Source of the DNA: a virus
Virus record (IMG/VR): IMGVR_UViG_3300035704_000001
Coordinates: 1 to 64,000 of that record
Strand: one strand, 5' to 3'
DNA: 64,000 bases
The position numbers and the translations under genes were made by a program. Below are positions 32,266 to 38,999 of the stretch, in pieces (the first letter of the stretch is position 1; every line of letters begins with the position of its first letter). Below the pieces are notes generated by a model. That model was not told the origin of the DNA, searched no databases, and saw nothing but the letters and a program-made list of their open reading frames with translations.

Positions 32266-32736
32266 ATGTCTAGCTACCGCACCGCACGCCGGACGTACCC
32301 AGCTAAGAACGCGCGCCCGGCCGGCCCGCGCGCTAACAAGTTCGCCGGCGACTGCGCCAGCTGCGGCCAGAACGTCCCCGCGAACGCGGGCATACTCACC
32401 GGCCGCCCCGGCGCCTGGACCATCGCGCACGCTCCGCGCCGCTGGGTAGGCGTGCCATGCGGCGGGGACATGATCGGCAAGCCCGGCATGGGCCGCTGGG
32501 TCGGCGGGTGCCCGGATAAGGCGAGCACCGACGCGGCCGAGGTCCCGGCCGAGGACGCGGCCCCGGTCGACCTGGTCTGGTGCGAGGCCGACAGCCACCC
32601 GGATACCCCGCACGCGCGGGAGTCGAGCTGTGAGCGCCCGGACGCGGTAGTCCCGGGGGACGAGTGGACCAGCTACCGCCAGCGGTGCGAGGACGCCCCG
32701 TGCTGCGGTCACCCGCGCTGCGGGTACACCGGCTAG
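32266..32736 (+). CDS. Cys-rich hypothetical protein (156 aa)
   Basis: ATG after CACAGGGAAGGCACCACCG. Two CxxC-type groups (CASCG; CCGHPRCG at the end) and a Gly-rich centre suggest a zinc-binding protein. Basic N-terminus (SSYRTARRTYPAKNAR). Unknown. Confidence 0.8.
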   Translation: MSSYRTARRTYPAKNARPAGPRANKFAGDCASCGQNVPANAGILTGRPGAWTIAHAPRRWVGVPCGGDMIGKPGMGRWVGGCPDKASTDAAEVPAEDAAPVDLVWCEADSHPDTPHARESSCERPDAVVPGDEWTSYRQRCEDAPCCGHPRCGYTG

Positions 32737-32750
32737 CCAGCTGCGAACGG

Positions 32751-32786
32751 CTAGGCCGCGTGCCCCATAACGGCACAGCGGCCTAG
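32751..32786 (+). terminator. intrinsic terminator hairpin
   Basis: CTAGGCCGC / GCGGCCTAG outer stem with inner TGCC/GGCA pairing. Confidence 0.8.
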
Positions 32787-32794
32787 CTGTGCTG

Positions 32795-32823
32795 TTGACA
32801 CAAGTCAGGTGACCGCATAAGCT
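32795..32823 (+). promoter_or_regulatory. TGAC-N4-GTCA operator-promoter
   Basis: TTGACACAAGTCAGGT, 17-nt spacer, -10 TAAGCT. Confidence 0.9.
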
Positions 32824-32858
32824 GGAGTCTCAACCACCTACCGCAGGGAAGGCACCAC

Positions 32859-33419
32859 ATGCCGAGCACCACCGCAACCGCCACGGTTGACGAGATCATC
32901 ACGGCCATCACGCACGCCGCGACCATGGCCGACGCGGCCGAGATCATGCGCACCGTGCCCGGGGCCATGGTCCGCACCGTGGCAGACCAGCTGCACATTG
33001 AGGCCGACGGCCACGGGCTGCCATGGCTGCGCCGGGCAGCTGTCCAGGAGGCACGCGCGGGCATGGCCGAGGTACCGGCCGAGGGCCGGCCCGCTACCGA
33101 CGCGCTGGCCGCGAGCACCTGCCCGGCCGAGTGGGGCCCCGCGCACAAGTGGCTGGTCATGGCCAGCTGCCACGGGCCCGCGAGCCCCTACGGCTGCCAG
33201 CACTGCCCGGCCACGGCCACGGGCGCCATGCTGGGCATCCCGTCTGAGGACGAGATGAGGGCAGCTGTCACGATCGCGGGCCGCGAGGATTACGAGCGCG
33301 CATGCGCGGCCGGCGGGAGCTGGATGCCCGGCCGGACCATCCCCAGCACTGTCCGCACCGCGAGCGCGGCAGAGACCCCGGGCAGCATCGCCAGCACGTG
33401 CGCCATGGGATGGAGCTAG
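32859..33419 (+). CDS. hypothetical protein (186 aa)
   Basis: ATG after CGCAGGGAAGGCACCAC. Ala/Thr-rich helical N-terminus; a central Cys/His segment (MASCHGPASPYGCQHCPA) may bind zinc. Single-gene unit. Confidence 0.8.
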   Translation: MPSTTATATVDEIITAITHAATMADAAEIMRTVPGAMVRTVADQLHIEADGHGLPWLRRAAVQEARAGMAEVPAEGRPATDALAASTCPAEWGPAHKWLVMASCHGPASPYGCQHCPATATGAMLGIPSEDEMRAAVTIAGREDYERACAAGGSWMPGRTIPSTVRTASAAETPGSIASTCAMGWS

Positions 33420-33445
33420 CTGAGCAAGAGCCAAGGGACCTCATG

Positions 33446-33480
33446 AGGGCCCGTGTACCTTCCCCGGGTACACGGGCCCT
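33446..33480 (+). terminator. strong intrinsic terminator
   Basis: Perfect 14-bp stem AGGGCCCGTGTACC / GGTACACGGGCCCT with 7-nt loop and TT after it. Confidence 0.9.
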
Positions 33481-33890
33481 TCCGCGTGCCACGGTAGCGC
33501 GTGCGAGCTGTCCAGGGGAGCGGACACGCGGTGATGGGCCCGGGCCAGCTGCGCAGGCCACGGGGCACGCCGGGAGCTGGCCGGGCAGTGATGAGGGATC
33601 ATGGCGGCCCGGGGGTGATAGCCCGCGCACCGCTCCGGCCGCCTGGAACAGTCGGGAGGGCAGCTCCGGGGCAGCTGGCCAGCTGCCCGGGGGCAGGCAT
33701 GGCCGGGCACGCGGGAGGGTACCGGGCACGATGGGCCGGCCGCTGGCACAGCTGGCCGGCCCGCCAGCTGTACGGGGCACCGGGGACGGGGCTGAGCGCC
33801 GCGGAGCGGCCCGGGGCAGGCCAGGACACGCGGCACAGCGCGCCGGGCCGCCCAGCGGCCCGCACAGCAGCGCGCAGCGGGCATGCGGAA
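33481..33890. other. gene-free island with CAGCTG inverted repeats
   Basis: About 410 bp between terminators facing each other, with no credible gene on either strand. It contains five CAGCTG hexamers between 33534 and 33771, including the palindrome GCAGCTGGCCAGCTGC (33671-33686) and a 9-bp hairpin ACAGCTGGC / GCCAGCTGT (33748-33771). Could be an origin, a recombination site or a packaging-related site; nothing in the sequence decides. Confidence 0.6.
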
Positions 33891-33917
33891 GGGCCCGCCC
33901 CCGTGGGGAGCGGGCCC
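33891..33917 (-). terminator. terminator of the leftward operon
   Basis: GGGCCCGC / GCGGGCCC with inner CCCC/GGGG pairing, 15 nt beyond the stop of the leftward 87-aa gene. Confidence 0.75.
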
Positions 33918-33931
33918 TAGGCCTAGCCTGG

Positions 33932-34195
33932 CTAGTCGAGCAGGTACCCGTGGCTGTCCGGGTCGGCATAGGCGGCCGGCCCTGCTATGCGCATGACCTC
34001 CGCGCCGTAGGGGTCGGACTCGCCGCTGTCCGTGGGCACGTCCACCGTGACCAGCTGGTCACGGCCGAACGTGCGGTGCGAGGACGGGCCCCAGAACGTG
34101 ACGCGCGGGCCGCTGTGGCGTACCCGGTAGATCTGGCCGACGCCGGCCATGGACATTCCGCAGGTGACGTTGCGTGCGAGGTGCGTGGCTTCCAA
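33932..34195 (-). CDS. leftward hypothetical protein (87 aa)
   Basis: TTG start chosen because it lies just after CAGGGAAGGCA on the minus strand, the standard leader. Beta-rich (GQIYRVRHSGPRVTFWG), suggesting a small barrel. One of only two leftward genes in the early region; function unknown. Confidence 0.75.
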   Translation of the reverse strand: MEATHLARNVTCGMSMAGVGQIYRVRHSGPRVTFWGPSSHRTFGRDQLVTVDVPTDSGESDPYGAEVMRIAGPAAYADPDSHGYLLD

Positions 34196-34218
34196 TGCCT
34201 TGCCTTCCCTGGTAACCA

Positions 34219-34242
34219 GGGCCCGCCCACCCGGGCGGGCCC
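34219..34242 (-). terminator. hairpin between the two leftward genes
   Basis: GGGCCCGCCC / GGGCGGGCCC with ACCC loop. It sits between the two leftward genes, so it may act as an attenuator giving less of the second product. Confidence 0.65.
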
Positions 34243-34252
34243 GTTCGTGCTG

Positions 34253-34432
34253 CTAAGCGCGTGCCTGCTCGGCTACGAGCCGGCGGAGGGTACGCGGGCC
34301 GGCGCTCTCCCCCGTGTAGAGAAGATCGGCCGCGGCCCGTACCGCGCCGATCGGCGCAGCCGATGCTATGGCCAGCGCAGCGCTGGCCGAGTCCGCCTGC
34401 ACAAGCCGCGTGATGAGCGTGTCGCCTGACAT
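34253..34432 (-). CDS. leftward small helical protein (59 aa)
   Basis: ATG on the minus strand after GACAGGGCAGGCACC. Starts MSGDTLITRLVQADSASAAL and is predicted all-helical with an Arg-rich end (GPRTLRRLVAEQARA). Given that its promoter carries the same operator as the rightward units, it is a possible regulator, but no clear helix-turn-helix can be assigned. Confidence 0.7.
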   Translation of the reverse strand: MSGDTLITRLVQADSASAALAIASAAPIGAVRAAADLLYTGESAGPRTLRRLVAEQARA

Positions 34433-34480
34433 GGTGCCTGCCCTGTCTCCCCGCTAGGCCCCGTTGGCCTAGCAAGGCCA

Positions 34481-34509
34481 ACGCTAGTCGCCTACCTGAC
34501 TCAAGTCAA
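34481..34509 (-). promoter_or_regulatory. leftward TGAC-N4-GTCA operator-promoter
   Basis: On the minus strand: TTGACTTGAGTCAGGT, 17-nt spacer, -10 TAGCGT. The only leftward copy, divergent from the promoter at 34578. Confidence 0.85.
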
Positions 34510-34577
34510 TACCTAAGGCCCTACCTGGCAGTGACACTAGTCTCACCTTTCTTTCCTGGCCAGACTGCCCATAGCAC

Positions 34578-34606
34578 TTGACTTGTGTCAGGTAGGCGAC
34601 TAGGCT
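34578..34606 (+). promoter_or_regulatory. TGAC-N4-GTCA operator-promoter
   Basis: TTGACTTGTGTCAGGT, 17-nt spacer, -10 TAGGCT. Last strong copy of the left arm. Confidence 0.9.
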
Positions 34607-34625
34607 TGCCGTTGTACGGCAAGCC
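34603..34625 (+). repeat. inverted repeat at the transcript start
   Basis: GGCTTGCCGT / ACGGCAAGCC, perfect 10-bp arms with 3-nt centre, overlapping the -10 box and start point, comparable to 20850-20880. Confidence 0.8.
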
Positions 34626-34655
34626 ACACACGCTCACTCCAGGGAAGGCACCACA

Positions 34656-34901
34656 ATGACGACACGCACCGCAGTCAAGGCCACCGCTGGCAAGACCACT
34701 GCCCACGTGCACGCGGTACAGCTAGATGACAGTCACAAGACGACGCTGTTCATGTGGCGCCTGCTCTCCATCGGCCTGGCCATCGTGCTCTCCGTCGCGA
34801 TGAAGCGCTATGAGGAGTCCGGCCTCATAGCGCTGTTCGGAGAGCACCTAGGCGAGGTAGTGGAGTACGTAGGCGAGTGGTTCGGCCGGCTTGACCTCTA
34901 G
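34656..34901 (+). CDS. single-pass membrane protein (81 aa)
   Basis: ATG after CCAGGGAAGGCACCACA. Polar basic N-terminus, one transmembrane segment (TLFMWRLLSIGLAIVLSVAM), then an acidic amphipathic C-terminal helix. Unknown; last gene of the early region. Confidence 0.75.
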   Translation: MTTRTAVKATAGKTTAHVHAVQLDDSHKTTLFMWRLLSIGLAIVLSVAMKRYEESGLIALFGEHLGEVVEYVGEWFGRLDL

Positions 34902-34914
34902 GCCGCACGCTCAC

Positions 34915-34940
34915 GGGCCCGCACCGCATGGTGCGGGCCC
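34915..34940 (+). terminator. strong intrinsic terminator
   Basis: Perfect 11-bp stem GGGCCCGCACC / GGTGCGGGCCC with GCAT loop and TT. Confidence 0.9.
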
Positions 34941-34989
34941 TTAGGCATGCCTGCCCGTGGCAGGCACGCACAGCGCACCACAGCGCGCG

Positions 34990-35011
34990 GCGCGGCCATC
35001 GCTGGCCGCGC
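34990..35011. repeat. 9-bp hairpin in boundary spacer
   Basis: GCGCGGCCA / TGGCCGCGC with TCGC loop, in the 250-bp gene-free stretch 34902-35151. Confidence 0.7.
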
Positions 35012-35077
35012 GGCCAGCCCCCCCGAAGGACATCCGGCCCCGGGCGCCGCCGGCCAGGTCCCGTCGCCGACACATCG

Positions 35078-35092
35078 GGAGTCCCGTTCCGC
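35078..35092. repeat. 15-bp direct repeat, copy 1
   Basis: GGAGTCCCGTTCCGC; the second copy is at 35264-35278, 186 bp away, inside a small gene. Confidence 0.8.
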
Positions 35093-35151
35093 GGCCCGTA
35101 AACCGGCCGCGTAGGGTGTGTCCCGCCCGCGGCCAGGCAGAATATATATCC

Positions 35152-35313
35152 ATGGGGCCCACCCGGGACGCGCTGGAGAAGATCATCCGCGAGCACGAGG
35201 CGGCGCTGGCGGAGGGCCAGTGCGAGCCTGTCGAGACGGACCTGGCGGGGATAATTTCCGGCCGGAGTCCCGTTCCGCCGGATGTTCTTAAAAACCCCCG
35301 CCGGCGGGGGTAA
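35152..35313 (+). CDS. small protein (53 aa), uncertain
   Basis: ATG preceded by an AT-rich stretch (GAATATATATCC). Helical acidic start (TRDALEKIIREHEAALAEG), ending in a basic tail written by a 16-bp palindrome (CCCCCGCCGGCGGGGG, 35296-35311). No Shine-Dalgarno seen; codon bias is normal for the first 35 codons only. Confidence 0.5.
   Translation: MGPTRDALEKIIREHEAALAEGQCEPVETDLAGIISGRSPVPPDVLKNPRRRG
35264..35278. repeat. 15-bp direct repeat, copy 2
   Basis: Same 15 bp as 35078-35092. Confidence 0.8.
35296..35311. terminator. 16-bp GC palindrome flanked by A and T runs
   Basis: CCCCCGCCGGCGGGGG preceded by AAAAA and followed by TAAAGATTTT; can act as a bidirectional terminator. The remaining spacer to 35471 holds a TATATATTC element (35381) and no gene. 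Confidence 0.55.
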
Positions 35314-35471
35314 AGATTTTCCTGCCAGATCTCGGTCCGGACACAGGATGCTCGTTCCCCCGCGCCGCCCGGGCCCGGAGTATATATTCGCCGGGACCCG
35401 CGGTTTCCGGGTCGTGCTGCCGATTGGGCCGCTCGCGCGGGTCCGCCCCGCGCTCACCTAAGGAGAAACAC

Positions 35472-35472
35472 A
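35472..35472 (+). promoter_or_regulatory. strong ribosome binding site deciding this start
   Basis: TAAGGAGAAACAC lies directly upstream of the ATG at 35472, a classic Shine-Dalgarno sequence unlike the GGGAAGGCA leader of the early genes. Confidence 0.7.
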
Positions 35473-36257
35473 TGCGACTACGGGCTCTTACCCCGCGGCG
35501 CCGGGTCATTGCCGCGGTCATGGCCCTGGGCCTGTGCGGAGGCGGTGCGCTCGCCGGGGCTGCCCAGCCCGCGGGTGCGGTCACGGTGACGTGCCTGTCC
35601 TGCATCCACGTGCAGAACGAGTACGCCTTCCGCGGCGCGCTCGACGCGGTGCACCAGGCGACGGCGGTCAACTCGCCGGTCTCGCTCTGGTTCGAGACGC
35701 CGACCACCACCGATGCCGGGGCTGACCTCCAGGTGGTCTCAGCCGGGACGGTCACCCCTGCGGTTGCTACCGCTGACTTCGGCGTGGTCAACCAGTCGAA
35801 GGTCAACTGGGTCGACTACGAGGGCGACTCGGTGGTCCGGTTCCACTACGACCCGTTCGGCAACGGCGGCGCCAACACCTACATCGGGCTGAACGGCCAG
35901 ATGGGCGACGGCACCTCGGTGGCGCTGCGCAAGGACAACCCGAACTCGATCTGGCAGGAGTTCATCGAAGTCCCGGTCAACGCGGTAGGCCAGCCGAACG
36001 GCAACAACAATAACGGCGGGATCAACAACCTGGGCGGCGTGGCCAACGCCTGCGGCAGCCCGGTGACCCCGACGCCGGGCGCGCAGCACTGCGTCCTGAT
36101 CGACGTCGGGCAGACCCAGAACCCGAACGACCCGTTCGTGCTGACCGACCCGGACAACGCCATCACCGGCTCGCTGGTGCAGCAGCGGGTCGAGCAGGCG
36201 GACATCAACCAGTTCGACGCGGTGAACACCGACCAGGTGTGGCAGTTCCGCAACTAG
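35472..36257 (+). CDS. secreted protein with Sec signal peptide (261 aa)
   Basis: N-terminus MRLRALTPRRR is basic, followed by a hydrophobic core (VIAAVMALGLCGGGALAGAA) and an AxA-type cleavage site near residue 36. The mature part is acidic, Asn/Gly/Val-rich and beta-like with a polyasparagine patch. No enzyme motif. No phage operator is near. It may be an acquired secreted host protein or a surface or virion-associated factor. Confidence 0.75.
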   Translation: MRLRALTPRRRVIAAVMALGLCGGGALAGAAQPAGAVTVTCLSCIHVQNEYAFRGALDAVHQATAVNSPVSLWFETPTTTDAGADLQVVSAGTVTPAVATADFGVVNQSKVNWVDYEGDSVVRFHYDPFGNGGANTYIGLNGQMGDGTSVALRKDNPNSIWQEFIEVPVNAVGQPNGNNNNGGINNLGGVANACGSPVTPTPGAQHCVLIDVGQTQNPNDPFVLTDPDNAITGSLVQQRVEQADINQFDAVNTDQVWQFRN

Positions 36258-36367
36258 CGCGGGCCCGGAAGGCGGCCGCTGCCCTGGGGGCGGTGGCCGC
36301 CTTCCTCGCTGCCTGCCTGGCCCTGGCCGCGGTGCTGGTGCTGACCGGGATGATGCCCTCGTGGTGA
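36239..36367 (+). CDS. possible small membrane peptide (42 aa)
   Basis: GTG start overlaps the end of the secreted-protein gene by 19 nt. Basic start (MAVPQLARARK) then one long hydrophobic helix (GAVAAFLAACLALAAVLVL). Weak Shine-Dalgarno, so uncertain. Confidence 0.4.
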   Translation: MAVPQLARARKAAAALGAVAAFLAACLALAAVLVLTGMMPSW

Positions 36368-36392
36368 GCCGGCCCCGGCGTATACATGGGGT

Positions 36393-36599
36393 ATGGGGAA
36401 CAACGCAAGGCGCCCGCGGCGCCGGTCCGACTGGGGCCCGACCTACGTGCTGTGGTGGCTCATGTGGCTGGTCATCTTGTGGTGGCCGATGCTCGTCAGC
36501 CCGGTGCTGGAGGCCGTATGGCTGCTGGGCTGGGCCGCTTTCGGCCTCGTGCTGCTGAGGCAGCGGGCCCGCCGCCCCGGCCCGCGCGCCCGTCCGTAG
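36393..36599 (+). CDS. membrane protein (68 aa)
   Basis: ATG preceded by CGTATACATGGGGT, similar to the CGTAnTAAnGGnC start element found in the right arm. Basic N-terminus, two closely spaced hydrophobic Trp-rich helices (TYVLWWLMWLVILWWP and VLEAVWLLGWAAFGLVLL), basic tail. Holin-like size, but no direct evidence of lysis function. Confidence 0.65.
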   Translation: MGNNARRPRRRSDWGPTYVLWWLMWLVILWWPMLVSPVLEAVWLLGWAAFGLVLLRQRARRPGPRARP

Positions 36600-36765
36600 T
36601 ACCTACTGAGCCCAGCGGGCCCGCCGGCACGTGCGCAAGGCGGGTCCCTGGGACGGGGATGAGGGAGGGGCGGCAGCACCGCTGGCCCGCCGGGCGCCCT
36701 TTGCGCAAGGGGCCCCGGCACGTATCAGGGCCGAGCCGCGAGCTGTCCCTCCCGATTCCCGTCAG

Positions 36766-36879
36766 GTGGATCGCTGCACCACCTGCACCTGGCTGGCCCG
36801 GCTGCGGCTCGGCCCGCTGCTGCGGCGCCACCTCGATCGCTCCTACGCGCGGGCGCACCGGACCCCTGTCAGGTCATAA
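36766..36879 (+). CDS. possible small basic protein (37 aa)
   Basis: GTG at 36766. MDRCTTCTWLARLRLGPLLR has a CxxC pair and then basic helix residues. It overlaps GTCAGGT half-sites at both ends (36761, 36869). Translation is uncertain. Confidence 0.4.
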   Translation: MDRCTTCTWLARLRLGPLLRRHLDRSYARAHRTPVRS

Positions 36880-36889
36880 TGGACGGGTC

Positions 36890-38170
36890 ATGCGCTTCTT
36901 CCTCTGCCCCGTGTGCGGCTGGTCCTCCTCGAATGAAGGCGACATCGCCGAGGGCTACTGCGGCTCCTGCCACGCCTGGACCGGGCAGCCCGGGGTCACC
37001 CCGGATGCCCCGCTCGCCTCGATGACCGGGTACTGGAACATCAACGTGAACGGGCCGGTCCTGCCCCCGCTGCCGTGGGGGGACCCGGACGCCGACATCC
37101 TGGGTGACATCCGGGCCGAGATGAACGCGGCGCGGGCCCGGTACAGCTACGCGGAGCCCGGCGAGGTGCTGCTGACGCCGGGCGTGCTGATCGACCACCC
37201 CGGCTGGACCTACGTCGGCACTGAGGGCGACGAGGTGCTGTTCCGGCTCGACGAGACGGACTACCCGCGGGTAGCGTCCTGGCGCCCGGACGTCTCGCTC
37301 GGCCGGTGCACCCTGCAGTACACCCGAGGGCAGGCGCCGGAGATCCGGGTCGGCCGCGAGGTGATGGCCCGCGCCGTCATGGAGCGCATCCGCGTCACCG
37401 ACGTCACCCGGGCGTGGAGCTGGGAAGAGCTGGCCGAGCAGGCCGGGCTGGGCTCGGCCCGGTACCGCTGCGGGTCCTGCGGGCACGAGATGGAGGTCCC
37501 GCCCGGCCACGGCCGCCTGGTGCTGTGCGGGAACCACCCGGGCGAGCGGATGCTGCGGACCATGGCCCGGGTCGACCGGGTCCCGCCGGGCCTGGGGCCG
37601 TGGGAGGCGGGCAGCATCGGCGCGGCCGCCCAGGACCCGGGCTGCCTGATCACCGAGGCCATCGAAGGCTGGCAGATCGCCCAGGCGGGCCGGGACATCA
37701 TCGCGGGCGCCGTCCTGGAGTGGGAGGCGGCCCAGGAGCGGGCCCGGGAGAACGTCTTCACCGACCTGAGGCAGGCCCTGGAGGCACGCTCCGGGCTGAC
37801 GGACGCGCAGTACGAAGAGCAGGTCCGCCGGGTAGACAGGCAGATTCGCGCGGGTTACGGGCTCCCGGCCCAGGGCGTGCTCGACCGCAACCCGGACATG
37901 ATGCTGGACACCCAGGTGGCCGCCCGCGCCCGGGAGCTGGAAGAGCAGATGCCGCCGCGGCCGCGCCGGATGACCTCCCGCCAGCATGCCCGCGAGGCCA
38001 GCGACCGCGCCGAGCAGTTCCTGAAACGGCTCGACGGCGAGGGCTACGGCGTCATCGCCAAGGCCAACCAGGTCGACGAGGAGACGGACAGCATCCCCGA
38101 GCTGCCCCTGCTCGGGGTCGAGCAGGGCGGCAACGCCGCGCGGTGGACCCCGGGGAGTCCCATCCTGTAG
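36890..38170 (+). CDS. hypothetical protein with two zinc knuckles (426 aa)
   Basis: ATG with GGACGGGTC upstream. N-terminal zinc ribbon (CPVCG ... CGSC, residues 6-27) and a central one (CGSCG ... CGNH, about 190-215). The C-terminal 150 residues are long charged helices (ENVFTDLRQALEARSGLTDA). May be a virion-associated or nucleic-acid protein; family not recognised. First gene of the 36.9-42.0 kb block. Confidence 0.8.
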   Translation: MRFFLCPVCGWSSSNEGDIAEGYCGSCHAWTGQPGVTPDAPLASMTGYWNINVNGPVLPPLPWGDPDADILGDIRAEMNAARARYSYAEPGEVLLTPGVLIDHPGWTYVGTEGDEVLFRLDETDYPRVASWRPDVSLGRCTLQYTRGQAPEIRVGREVMARAVMERIRVTDVTRAWSWEELAEQAGLGSARYRCGSCGHEMEVPPGHGRLVLCGNHPGERMLRTMARVDRVPPGLGPWEAGSIGAAAQDPGCLITEAIEGWQIAQAGRDIIAGAVLEWEAAQERARENVFTDLRQALEARSGLTDAQYEEQVRRVDRQIRAGYGLPAQGVLDRNPDMMLDTQVAARARELEEQMPPRPRRMTSRQHAREASDRAEQFLKRLDGEGYGVIAKANQVDEETDSIPELPLLGVEQGGNAARWTPGSPIL

Positions 38171-38188
38171 CAGGCCGATTGCACCGGC

Positions 38189-38461
38189 ATGGCCGTCCAT
38201 GTCCAGTGCGTTGGCTGCGGAGCCTGGGGGATCACCGAGGACCACGCGTTCCCCGACGCCGCCGCCGTCTGCACCTCTGCCGAGAACGAGCCCGAGGGAT
38301 CGCCCGCGGGCAGCTGCTGCCCCGAGCACGAGAGCCTGGAGCACCACCTCGCGGAAGCCCGCGAGACCGGGCTGAGCCACTGCCGCCCGCTCATCGTCAC
38401 CATCATGGGCGCGCAGCACCCGGCCGGGCCCGGCCAGGGCGTCCTGCTGCAGGGAGGCTGA
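38189..38461 (+). CDS. Cys/His-rich small protein (90 aa)
   Basis: MAVHVQCVGCGAWGITEDH with a later CCPEHE gives a probable zinc site. Overlaps the next ATG by one base. Unknown. Confidence 0.75.
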   Translation: MAVHVQCVGCGAWGITEDHAFPDAAAVCTSAENEPEGSPAGSCCPEHESLEHHLAEARETGLSHCRPLIVTIMGAQHPAGPGQGVLLQGG

Positions 38462-38967
38462 TGATGGGCGACTCCATCCGCGCGGTCGCGGCCCGGGCGC
38501 TGGTCGCCCTCGTCGGCGTGCTGCTGGTGCTCCAGCTGATGACCGGCGCGATGACCGACCGGAACCGGGTCACCTCGCTGCTGAACTCCATCATGGCCGG
38601 GTCTACCTGGCCGGTCGTGCCGACGGGCTGGCGGCTCCGGCTGATGACCGCCAACGGCTCGGGCACGGCCAACGGCACCGAGCTGACCGCCGCGACCGGG
38701 TATACCGCGCTCGGCGCGACCATGGCCGCCTGGACCACCATCTCCGGTACCACCGCGCTCATCTCCGGGCCGTCGGTCGCCGTCTCCTGGACGAACTCGG
38801 GCGGGTCGGCCTGGACCGCGGTGACCGGCGTGGAGGTCTGGGACACGGCCGGCACCCCGCTGCGGTGGTTCTTCGGCTCGCTGACCGGCGGCGCGGTCAC
38901 CATCAACGCCGGGAACACGCTGCAGTTCGCCATCAACTCGATCGGCTTCGACGGCACCGGCTGGTAG
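38461..38967 (+). CDS. phage tail-type protein (168 aa; possible start at 38551)
   Basis: From residue 31 (MTDRNRVTSLLNSIMAG) to the end it looks like a family of small actinophage minor tail or virion proteins: a helical start followed by a jelly-roll-like Thr/Gly/Ala-rich body ending in GVEVWDTAGTPLRWFFG and VTINAGNTLQFA. The first 30 residues form a hydrophobic helix, so either this form is membrane-anchored or the true start is the ATG at 38551. It directly precedes the repeat fibre. Confidence 0.65.
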   Translation: MMGDSIRAVAARALVALVGVLLVLQLMTGAMTDRNRVTSLLNSIMAGSTWPVVPTGWRLRLMTANGSGTANGTELTAATGYTALGATMAAWTTISGTTALISGPSVAVSWTNSGGSAWTAVTGVEVWDTAGTPLRWFFGSLTGGAVTINAGNTLQFAINSIGFDGTGW

Positions 38968-38999
38968 CCCTGGCCGGCCGCTGAGAGGCGGTCCTCACC

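Noticed and set aside
34045-34064. Perfect 20-bp palindrome CCGTGACCAGCTGGTCACGG
   Set aside because: It contains TGAC and GTCA but with a 6-bp centre, lies inside a coding region, and has no promoter context; not counted as an operator.
33302-34429. 375-codon + strand open frame over the island and the leftward operon
   Set aside because: Covers terminators and two better-supported minus-strand genes; composition is Gly/Arg-rich and without a start context.
36600-36765. Hairpin-rich 166-bp spacer as a gene
   Set aside because: Contains repeated TGCGCAAGG and a CCCTTTGCGCAAGGG hairpin but no credible start; probably a terminator region.
36386-36889. Extending the 36890 gene upstream to 36386
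   Set aside because: The upstream part overlaps a better membrane-protein frame (36393-36599) and a hairpin-rich spacer; the zinc-ribbon start at 36890 is the natural N-terminus.
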